DNA of 64,000 bases. Origin: Pedobacter soli (lineage in GTDB: Bacteria > Bacteroidota > Bacteroidia > Sphingobacteriales > Sphingobacteriaceae). Below are positions 53,209-60,566 of this stretch, piece after piece. The position numbers and the translations under genes are program-made. Within the stretch, counting starts at the first letter, position 1, and each line of letters starts with the position of its first letter. The DNA is taken from assembly GCF_900101435.1 (NCBI RefSeq), contig NZ_FMZH01000002.1, positions 496,001 through 560,000 on the forward strand, read 5' to 3'. The notes under the pieces are model-generated. The model searched no databases, was not told the DNA's origin, and was given only the letters and a program-made list of their open reading frames with translations.

Positions 53209-53940
53209 TTAGAAAGAATAACCTACCGTAAATCCAAGCACACGGTTGGTAAATTTATTGCTGTTAGCCTGTCTGTCTTTTGGAGTCAGATCAGATAAAC
53301 CTAAACCATAGTTAGCACCTACCAAGAAACCTGATGAAGTACGATAAGCTAAGCCAAAGTTTGCTCCGAAATCTGTAGTGCTCTGATCTTTATCATTTGC
53401 GCTACCGAAGCTTAAATCCCTGTCATTACTGCTGGTACTGGTTACACTCGAATTGGTGTTGTTATTTACCGTGGTAGTGGTGGTATTTCCTTTGTTTTTA
53501 CCAGAAATATTAAATCCGATGTAAGGACCTGCACTGATTTGCACTGCACCAGCATCGCCGGTTGGAATATTAAATACCGCATTAACCGGTACTTCAATAG
53601 CCATTACATTTGTTTTTACGGATGAAGTAGTAGTTGTAGTAGTAGATCCTACAGTTGCACTACTGGTGCCTTCAAATTTAACCCCTTTGTTTTGCAACGA
53701 AATTCCAGGCTGGATAAAGAAGTTATTGGCCACACCAAAATCTCCGAAAGCAGTAACGTTATAACCAACATTGTTTTTAGCATTGTCATTGTAGAGAGAT
53801 TCATTATCTCCACTTGAATGAATTTTAGCTAAGTTAACTCCGGCTTTAATACCGAACCTTGAAGTTGTACCCGTAGTTGATTGTGCGAAAGCACCAGTTG
53901 CCAATAAAATAACCGATGCACTTAATAATAACTTTTTCAT
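53209..53940 (-). CDS. Outer-membrane beta-barrel protein
   Basis: 243-residue small barrel of the porin family/OMP_b-brl type. Signal peptide MKKLLLSASVILLATGAFAQ. Strands such as FGIKAGVNLAKIH, FFIQPGISLQNKGVKF, GPYIGFNISGK, FGLAYRTSSGFLVGANYGLGL and the closing VLGFTVGYSF (terminal Phe) fit an eight-strand barrel. Two Thr/Ser/Asn-rich loops (SATVGSTTTTTTSSV and TTTTVNNNTNSSVTSTSSND) are unusually low in complexity. Function is unknown. Confidence 0.88.
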   Translation of the reverse strand: MKKLLLSASVILLATGAFAQSTTGTTSRFGIKAGVNLAKIHSSGDNESLYNDNAKNNVGYNVTAFGDFGVANNFFIQPGISLQNKGVKFEGTSSATVGSTTTTTTSSVKTNVMAIEVPVNAVFNIPTGDAGAVQISAGPYIGFNISGKNKGNTTTTTVNNNTNSSVTSTSSNDRDLSFGSANDKDQSTTDFGANFGLAYRTSSGFLVGANYGLGLSDLTPKDRQANSNKFTNRVLGFTVGYSF

Positions 53941-54224
53941 AATATTTTTCTTTTAGAAAGATCTTGTTTAAAAAATCAGGCTTTTTACCTGTTGTTAATT
54001 ACTAACCTCATTTCCAAAAGCTGTGCCAAAGTATCAAGTGTGTTACAATTCGGTTTGTAAGGTGTTGGTTTACAGTATGGTATTTGTGATGATTTGGTAT
54101 AATTACGGTATTGCGCTACGCAAAGGAATTTTGTTCCCTATTGTATACAGAATAGGAATACGGGGCATAAAGCAAGTAGTTTAAAGCCCGAATTGGATAA
54201 TGCCAGAATTGCTTATTGCAGAAA

Positions 54225-55517
54225 TTATGTTTTTTGCGGTTTCTTTTTAGCCGCAGGAAAAAGTACGTTGTTTAAAATAAGGCGGTATCCGGGCGAGTTG
54301 GGGTGCAGATTTAAATCGGTTGGCGGATCGCCTACAGCATGCTGGTAATCTTCCGGATCATGGCCACCATAAAAGGTAAACTGGCCTTTTCCAATTTCGC
54401 CATGCAGGTAGCGAACCTCTGCAGCACCTTTATTTTCGCCTAAAACGGTTACACTTGTTTTAACCAGACTTTTCTTAAAGGCAGTGGTTTGTCCCATAAA
54501 TCCCTTAATTACCTTGTCGTGGTCTTGAGTAAGCATGGTGGGCACCAAATCCCATTTGGCCGAAAAATCGAAGAGGGTAAAATAATCGTTGGTTTGATTT
54601 AGCGTGCGCGTTTGGGTAACATCAATGTCCGAAAATTCATAATTCATCGGGTTGTTGTCGAGCCTGAAATTCTGAAAAGCCAATGCCTTGTTAAAATCAA
54701 GTTTCGATTGCGCATTTGGGTCGGCGGCATCACCATCAAACATCTGGGCACAAATATCCACCCCTTCGGCGGCAAGTGCAATATCAAAACTATCGGTACC
54801 CGAGCACATGGCAAAAAGGAAACCACCGCCGGCACAATACTCTTTAATGTGTTTGGCTACGGCCAGTTTCATTTCCGATACCTTTTTATAGCCCATCCGT
54901 TTAGCTAAAGCCTCCTGGTTTTTTACATCTTCCTGGTACCAGGTGGCATACCTGAAATTGGCCCAAAAACGGCCATACTGACCTGTAAAATCTTCGTGAT
55001 GCAGGTGCAGCCAATCATATTTGCTCAGTTTATCCTGCAAAATATCATCATCGTATATTACATCGTAGGGTATTTCGGCATAAGTTAAAACCAGGGTAAC
55101 AGCATCATCCCAGGGTAATTTACTTTTGGGCGAGTAAACGGCAATTTTTGGGGTTTTCTCCAGTTTTACCATTTCCATATTAACTGATGGATCGCTGATT
55201 TCATTTAACAGACTCACCACCTTGCCATCGGCCATTACCTCGTAAGATACGCCTCTGATTTTTAGTTCATCCTCTACAGCTTTATTGTATTTGATCAGAA
55301 AACTGCCTCCACGGTAATTTAAAAGCCAATCTACTTCAACTTGTTTGCTAATGGTCCAATAAGCTATACCATACGCTTTAAGGTGGTTCTTCTGGTCTTC
55401 ATCCATGTAAATTAACAACGATGAAGCCTTAAGCCCCGTAGCGAAGAGCAGACAGATGAGGAGGATATAATATTTCTTTGCCAAAACCGAATTACTTAAA
55501 ATACTAAAATACCTCAT
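54225..55517 (-). CDS. Exported protein conventionally named asparagine synthetase B
   Basis: 430 residues with a hydrophobic N-terminal segment (YYILLICLLFATGLKASS) that looks like a signal peptide. The stretch LLIYMDEDQKNHLKAYGIAYWT, with EVDWLLNYRGGSFLIKY, is the hallmark of a Bacteroidota family labelled asparagine synthetase B in databases. I see no Cys-2 nucleophile (N-terminal glutaminase), no synthetase P-loop (SGGxDS), and a predicted export signal, so the asparagine synthetase role is doubtful. YDWLHLHHEDFTGQYGRFW and GGGFLFAMCSGTDSFDIAL may belong to a glutamine-amidotransferase-like fold. Confidence 0.7.
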   Translation of the reverse strand: MRYFSILSNSVLAKKYYILLICLLFATGLKASSLLIYMDEDQKNHLKAYGIAYWTISKQVEVDWLLNYRGGSFLIKYNKAVEDELKIRGVSYEVMADGKVVSLLNEISDPSVNMEMVKLEKTPKIAVYSPKSKLPWDDAVTLVLTYAEIPYDVIYDDDILQDKLSKYDWLHLHHEDFTGQYGRFWANFRYATWYQEDVKNQEALAKRMGYKKVSEMKLAVAKHIKEYCAGGGFLFAMCSGTDSFDIALAAEGVDICAQMFDGDAADPNAQSKLDFNKALAFQNFRLDNNPMNYEFSDIDVTQTRTLNQTNDYFTLFDFSAKWDLVPTMLTQDHDKVIKGFMGQTTAFKKSLVKTSVTVLGENKGAAEVRYLHGEIGKGQFTFYGGHDPEDYQHAVGDPPTDLNLHPNSPGYRLILNNVLFPAAKKKPQKT

Positions 55518-55566
55518 TTATACTGGATAGAAAAATTTAATGGTGTTATAAGTTATACAATTTTGT

Positions 55567-55574
55567 TATTTTTG
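55567..55574 (+). promoter_or_regulatory. -7 promoter element upstream of the cyclophilin gene
   Basis: TATTTTTG matches TAnnTTTG, 66 bases before the chosen start. It lies in the gap diverging from the minus-strand gene. Confidence 0.4.
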
Positions 55575-55640
55575 CCCTCTACTTAAAAAACTTCGTGCTT
55601 TTAAGTGGACAGATTTATAAAAATTAGTACCGATATTAAG

Positions 55641-56102
55641 ATGAGTAAAGCAATAATAAAAACAGAAAAAGGCGAAATGACCGTAGAATTCTACGATAAC
55701 GATGCGCCAAAAGCCGTTGCAAACTTTAAAAAATTAGCTAAAGAAGGCTTTTATGATGGAGTAACTTTTCACCGTGTAATTCCAAACTTTGTGGTTCAGG
55801 GTGGTTGTCCGAATTCAAAAGACCCTGCTACTGCACATTTAGCTGGTACTGGTGGTCCGGGTTACAAAATTGATTGCGAATTAGATGGCGATAACCAATA
55901 TCACGATCGTGGTGTTTTATCAATGGCACACGCTGGCCGCAATACCGGTGGTTCACAGTTTTTTATCTGCCACAGCAGAACAAACACTGCACACCTAGAT
56001 CGCAACCACACTTGTTTTGGTAAAGTTATCGAAAATGTAGATCTTGTTGATGATATCCGTCAGGGCGATAAGATTGTAAACATTGAAGTTTTAGAAGATT
56101 AA
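55641..56102 (+). CDS. Peptidylprolyl isomerase, cyclophilin type
   Basis: 153-residue cytosolic cyclophilin catalysing cis-trans isomerisation of X-Pro bonds. The start at 55641 (MSKAIIKTEKGEMTVEF) matches the family. An upstream in-frame GTG would add 12 residues (RFIKISTDIK) and is less likely. Active-site features: FHRVIPNFVVQGGCP, NTGGSQFFICHSRTN and HLDRNHTCFGKV (the drug-binding Trp is replaced by His, usual in bacteria). Confidence 0.93.
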   Translation: MSKAIIKTEKGEMTVEFYDNDAPKAVANFKKLAKEGFYDGVTFHRVIPNFVVQGGCPNSKDPATAHLAGTGGPGYKIDCELDGDNQYHDRGVLSMAHAGRNTGGSQFFICHSRTNTAHLDRNHTCFGKVIENVDLVDDIRQGDKIVNIEVLED

Positions 56103-56237
56103 GAAAGCAAAGCGCCAAGTGCTTTGGGCATAGCGCTCTCTGCACTTCGCACCAAGCAAAATATTAACGCGTTAAGCGTTTGGTCTGAAGTTTTGTAACG
56201 CTACACGCCAACCGCTGGCCGCTTAACACATACACAT

Positions 56238-56777
56238 ATGAACTTAAGAGGAATTGTTGCCGTATCTGGCAGACCGGGTTTATTTAAACTGGTTGGACAA
56301 AATAAAGTAGGTTACATTTTAGAAAGCTTAGATGCGCAAAAAACTAAAATTGTAGCCAACATCACCAACACCAAATTAGCTTCGTTAGAAGATATTACGG
56401 TTTATGGTGAAGAAGAAGAAATTAAACTGGCTGATATTTTTGCCAAAATTTCGGCTAAAGGAAGCACACCTGATTTAAAAGGCGATTTACGTGCTTATTT
56501 TCTTGAAGTAGCCCCAGGCCACGATCAGGAGAAAGTTTATGCTTCGGATATGAAGAAAATTATTACCTGGTATAACTTGCTTAAAGATCTTCCTTTGTTT
56601 ACAGAAGAAGCTCCTGAAACACCAGGAACAGCTGCAGAGGTTAAATTAGCTGAAGAAAAAACAGCTGATAAAAAAGTAAAAGCTACCGGTGCTAAGGCAT
56701 CTGCCAGTGCAAAAGCAACTACTAAAACTTCGGCCCCGGCTAAAAAAGCAAATATGACCAGCAAAAAAGGCGTTTAA
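56238..56777 (+). CDS. DUF5606 domain-containing protein
   Basis: 179 residues. The conserved Bacteroidota-restricted domain covers residues 1-~130 (MNLRGIVAVSGRPGLFKLVG, EITVYG-type strand DITVYGEEEEIKLADIFAKI, DMKKIITWYNLLKD). The rest is a low-complexity Ala/Lys/Thr tail (KATGAKASASAKATTKTSAP). Function unknown; the N-terminal beta fold and the charged tail are compatible with nucleic-acid contact, but this is conjecture. A terminator follows. Confidence 0.85.
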   Translation: MNLRGIVAVSGRPGLFKLVGQNKVGYILESLDAQKTKIVANITNTKLASLEDITVYGEEEEIKLADIFAKISAKGSTPDLKGDLRAYFLEVAPGHDQEKVYASDMKKIITWYNLLKDLPLFTEEAPETPGTAAEVKLAEEKTADKKVKATGAKASASAKATTKTSAPAKKANMTSKKGV

Positions 56778-56800
56778 GCTTTTTATTGCAAAAGGATAAG

Positions 56801-56830
56801 AAACACCAGGCATTTTGTCTGGTGTTTTTT
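56801..56830 (+). terminator. Terminator of the DUF5606 gene
   Basis: AAACACCAG pairs with CTGGTGTTT plus a T run, about 25 bases after the stop. The minus-strand small-protein gene ends 8 bases beyond it. Confidence 0.85.
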
Positions 56831-56837
56831 TATGCGC

Positions 56838-56963
56838 TTACCCGAAATACCAGATTAAACCACCGATAATCAGCGAAATAATAATGCTGATCCATAAGTA
56901 TTTGTTGCTGCCGCCCTGGTTACTTTTGTACCTGTATTCCCGTTTATATTTATCTAGTAACAT
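56838..56963 (-). CDS. 41-residue single-helix membrane protein
   Basis: Translation reads MLLDKYKREYRYKSNQGGSN, then a Lys-Tyr and a hydrophobic helix LWISIIISLIIGGLIWYFG to the stop. The basic N-terminus predicts a cytosolic head with one transmembrane helix. An A-rich leader (AAATAAAAAGAAAC) precedes the ATG, as for other genes here. It lies 67 bases downstream of rlmH on the same strand and probably shares its transcript. I do not recognise the family; small membrane proteins of this size are usually missed in annotation. Confidence 0.65.
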   Translation of the reverse strand: MLLDKYKREYRYKSNQGGSNKYLWISIIISLIIGGLIWYFG

Positions 56964-57030
56964 TGTTTCTTTTTATTTAATGATGATTTTTATTTCCTTT
57001 TTCCATATTCACCCACCTTTTCATCTTCCT

Positions 57031-57504
57031 TTAAGCGTGATGATAAGGCTCGCCCTTCAAAATACTAAATCCGCGGTAAAGTTGCTCTACAAAAAACAAC
57101 CTGATCATCTGGTGCGAGAAAGTCATATCCGATAGCGAAATTAAACCATTTGCCCGCTTGTAAATACTCTCGTCGAATCCGTAAGGCCCGCCAATAATAA
57201 AGATTAAATGCTGAACACTGCCAATCATCTGTTTGTTTAAATAATTGGAAAACTCAACCGACGAGTATTTCTTCCCTTTCTCATCCAGCAAAATTACCAT
57301 ATCGCTATTGTTGATCTGTTTATGCAGCAGTTCGGCTTCTTTGGCTTTTTGTTGCGCCTCGCTCAGGTTTTTTACATTTTTTACATCAGGTATTGCCAAA
57401 AAACTGAAGTTAATGTAATGTTTTAAGCGGTTAATGTATTTATCAATCCCCTCTATTAAATATTTATCTTCGGTTTTGCCGATGGCGATGAGTGTAATCT
57501 TCAT
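57031..57504 (-). CDS. rlmH: 23S rRNA (pseudouridine-1915-N3)-methyltransferase
   Basis: 157-residue SPOUT-class methyltransferase that modifies pseudouridine 1915 in helix 69 of 23S rRNA. Signatures: MKITLIAIGKTEDKYLIEGIDKY at the N-terminus, FIIGGPYGFD as the SAM-binding knot, and the C-terminal SLSDMTFSHQMIRLFFVEQLYRGF followed by GEPYHH. Length is standard. The adjacent 41-residue gene probably follows it on the same mRNA. Confidence 0.96.
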   Translation of the reverse strand: MKITLIAIGKTEDKYLIEGIDKYINRLKHYINFSFLAIPDVKNVKNLSEAQQKAKEAELLHKQINNSDMVILLDEKGKKYSSVEFSNYLNKQMIGSVQHLIFIIGGPYGFDESIYKRANGLISLSDMTFSHQMIRLFFVEQLYRGFSILKGEPYHHA

Positions 57505-57546
57505 TTAATATTTTCCCTATCTTTAGAATTTCGAGATTCAAATATA

Positions 57547-59361
57547 ATGTTAAAATTACAAGCGCAGATCATATCGGGTTACAGTGAAAAAATTAAGGCG
57601 GTTACTGATGGTATCAATCAGACCAAAAAATTAATCGACAAACTTTCTCTGGTACGGGTAGGTTTGTTCCTGGCCGAGATCTTATTTTTTGTTTTATTGG
57701 TGCGTTCTGCTGATGATGGCTTTCGAACCCTGATACAGATCGCCTTATTGTTACCTGTAATTGCTTTTGCTTATGTGGTACGTAAGCAAAGCAAGCTCGA
57801 TCTCGAAATTGATTACAAAAAACAATTATTGTGGGTGTATCAGAACGAATGGAATGTTTTAAACGGTCAGGAGAACGGTTACGATCATGGTACAGCATTC
57901 GAGTCTGAAGCCCACCCATACACTTCTGATCTCGATATTTTTGGGAAAGCATCTTTATTTGCGCTTTTAAATCGCTGCAGTACCAAAAACGGTAACGATG
58001 TGCTGGCGAAAAAACTGGCCAATAAATCGACACGCGATAACATTTTAAGCCGGCAAGAAGCGGTAAAAGAAATAATCACTAAAATTGAGGAGACCTATAG
58101 TTTCAGGGCCAATTTGCATGGTTACGATCCCGATAAAATAGAGCAAATTAAACTACAGCTCAAACTGCAGCTGGGGCCACAACTGGAATTTGCGAAAGGT
58201 AAATTTTTGCGCTTTTATGTTAAGCTGGTACCCTTTGTTACTTTTGGTTTAATTTTGGCTGCCATTATCATCAGCAGTGCTTTTTGGAAAATACTGGCAT
58301 TGGTGTTTGTCATCCACACCGGCTGGAATGTATTGCTTAGCGCAAAAATTAATAAGGTATTTTATAGTTTCGGTGGCAGTTCCGGCTTGTTAAATGGCTA
58401 TGCCAGTGCCATTTTGTGGACAGAAAATCAAAACTGGAAAAGTGCTTACATTTTAGATTTATTTGATTCGCGTATTCCCGTAAGCCAGGAAATTAAAAGC
58501 CTGTCTAAAATTATCCAGAACTTTGATGCCCGCCTCAATATCCTGGTAGGAGGTATACTGAATGCACTTTTACTGTGGGATTTAAAATGCTGCATCAATC
58601 TTGATATTTGGTATAAATCTTCATCAAAAGATGTAATTGCTGCGTTGAACCACCTGGGCGATTTTGAAGAACTGATTTCACTGGCTACTACCGCTTATAA
58701 CCAGCCAGATTGGATTTTCCCTGAAGTAATGGAGCAGTTTACCTTAAAAACCGAACAGATAGGCCACCCGCTTATCCGTCGCGAGTTAAGGGTAGATAAT
58801 GATTTTCATGTAAACCAAAACCCAACGGTTGATATTGTAACCGGCTCGAATATGGCTGGTAAAAGTACTTTCCTGCGTACGCTGGGTATTAATATGGTTT
58901 TGGCCTATTCGGGTGCACCGGTTTGTGCCACCAACCTCCAGTTATCTGTTTTTTCGATTAACACCTACATGCGGATTAAAGATTCGTTGAACGAAAGCAC
59001 CTCGACATTTAAAGCAGAGCTAAATCGCCTGAAAATGATTTTAGAAAATGTGGTGCGCGATAAAGATACTTTGGTATTGATTGATGAAATGCTGCGCGGA
59101 ACCAACAGCCGTGATAAATATCTGGGTTCGAAAGTTTTTGTTGAAAAACTGATTGCCGAAAAAACACCAGCACTCTTTGCTACGCACGATTTACAGCTGG
59201 CAGATCTGATTAACGATTATCCAACTACGGTACGCAACTTCCATTTCGATATCCAGATTAGCCATGGCGAAATGAAATTTGACTACCTGCTGAAACAAGG
59301 CCCATGCAAAACCTTTAACGCGGCCATTTTACTCAAACAGATTGGGCTTACTTTAGATTAA
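57547..59361 (+). CDS. Membrane-anchored MutS-like ATPase
   Basis: 604 residues. The C-terminal ~200 carry the MutS ATPase: Walker A TGSNMAGKSTFLRTLGINM near residue 440, Walker B VLIDEMLRGTNSRD, and the ATHDLQLADL signature. No mismatch-recognition domain is present. Instead residues ~37-80 (VGLFLAEILFFVLLVRSADDG; LIQIALLLPVIAFAYVV) and ~220-265 form predicted membrane helices. It is thus a Bacteroidota MutS-family paralogue, probably membrane-bound, unlikely to do classical mismatch repair. Substrate unknown. It is divergent from rlmH with a 42-base gap. Confidence 0.88.
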   Translation: MLKLQAQIISGYSEKIKAVTDGINQTKKLIDKLSLVRVGLFLAEILFFVLLVRSADDGFRTLIQIALLLPVIAFAYVVRKQSKLDLEIDYKKQLLWVYQNEWNVLNGQENGYDHGTAFESEAHPYTSDLDIFGKASLFALLNRCSTKNGNDVLAKKLANKSTRDNILSRQEAVKEIITKIEETYSFRANLHGYDPDKIEQIKLQLKLQLGPQLEFAKGKFLRFYVKLVPFVTFGLILAAIIISSAFWKILALVFVIHTGWNVLLSAKINKVFYSFGGSSGLLNGYASAILWTENQNWKSAYILDLFDSRIPVSQEIKSLSKIIQNFDARLNILVGGILNALLLWDLKCCINLDIWYKSSSKDVIAALNHLGDFEELISLATTAYNQPDWIFPEVMEQFTLKTEQIGHPLIRRELRVDNDFHVNQNPTVDIVTGSNMAGKSTFLRTLGINMVLAYSGAPVCATNLQLSVFSINTYMRIKDSLNESTSTFKAELNRLKMILENVVRDKDTLVLIDEMLRGTNSRDKYLGSKVFVEKLIAEKTPALFATHDLQLADLINDYPTTVRNFHFDIQISHGEMKFDYLLKQGPCKTFNAAILLKQIGLTLD

Positions 59362-59463
59362 CGTGGTGTGATTTGCTAATTGTCTGTAGTTTAGTTGGTT
59401 ATTCGTAATGATTCATTAATAACATCTGGGGCAGAAAAGTATAAATAACCGCTAACAGCATGA

Positions 59464-60348
59464 TTAGCTAAACCTGTTATCACGGTATTGTTTGGGCGAA
59501 ATTCCCATCACGTTCGAAAAAAGCCGGCTAAAATAGTAGGGATCGTTAATACCGATTTTCTGTGCAATTTCATTAATTCTCAGGTTGGTAAAAAGCAGGT
59601 ATTGTGTTGTTTTCTGGATTTTGAGCTGGTTAAAATAATCAATAGGTGAGGTGCCGGTTTTCTTTTTAAAAATGGCCGATAAGTGTGAGGGGGAGAGGCA
59701 AACCGCCAGTGCCATTTCCTTCAAACTCATCATCTTTTCAATATTGTTGCGCATCAAATCGATGGTTTCTTCCACTTTATCCGGTACAAGCTCCCTATCG
59801 TTTGCAAGGTGTTTGTCGGCATAAATAAACTCGCCGATGTACTGATGAAAGCACAAATTGGCATAAATCATATGCTCACGGCTAAAGCCTCTTTCCAAAC
59901 GGCTGTAAATGGTATTGAAAAGGGTATTCCTTTCTTCGCTAAAACCACCATAAGCTTTAGGGTTTTGCATTTGACTTACCAGCAGATCGGCCCCTGGGCC
60001 CGAAAAGTGAAACCAGTAAATTGTCCATGGTAAAACAGGATCGGCTTCGTAAACATGTTCCTTTTTTTTCGGAATAACGATAAAATTACCGGCTTCAACG
60101 GGATAATTAACCTGCTCCAGGCAAACGTTTCCCTTGCCTTCAAAACAATAAATCAGAATGTGCTGTTCGGCTCCGTTAATTCTTTTCCGGTAATGGTTCT
60201 GTGCTTTGGGGTAATATCCAATATTGGTAATATAAAGATTGTTGATAATCTCATTACCAATACATTGTTTAGCTAACACATTTCGCGGAACAATAATAGA
60301 TTTTTGGTCCTCAAACCCATCTTTTTTTCTAATCGGTTGTTTTTTCAT
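59464..60348 (-). CDS. AraC family transcriptional regulator
   Basis: 294 residues. The N-terminal cupin-like sensing domain (HILIYCFEGKGNVCLEQVNYPVEAGNFIVIPKKKEHVYE) fits binding of a sugar or related ligand. The C-terminal AraC DNA-binding domain covers the last ~100 residues (MALAVCLSPSHLSAIFKKKTG and INEIAQKIGINDPYYFSRLF). It diverges from the PSD1-type cytochrome gene across a 218-base gap, so it is the likely regulator of that operon. Confidence 0.92.
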   Translation of the reverse strand: MKKQPIRKKDGFEDQKSIIVPRNVLAKQCIGNEIINNLYITNIGYYPKAQNHYRKRINGAEQHILIYCFEGKGNVCLEQVNYPVEAGNFIVIPKKKEHVYEADPVLPWTIYWFHFSGPGADLLVSQMQNPKAYGGFSEERNTLFNTIYSRLERGFSREHMIYANLCFHQYIGEFIYADKHLANDRELVPDKVEETIDLMRNNIEKMMSLKEMALAVCLSPSHLSAIFKKKTGTSPIDYFNQLKIQKTTQYLLFTNLRINEIAQKIGINDPYYFSRLFSNVMGISPKQYRDNRFS

Positions 60349-60566
60349 CAGGTATTTGAAGGCATTGATTTGGCTTTACAAAAGTAATATAATCCATCTT
60401 TTGCGCAAGTTAATGCATTTTTGTATTTTATATTTATATTGACCTTTGATTTAAAAGGGATTAGGCCCTTATTTATTTTAACCAGATATAAGTTCCCATA
60501 GTAATTTCAGCTATTTAAACGGCAGGCTTTACCGCGGATAAGTTTCTGTATTAAATACACACACAA

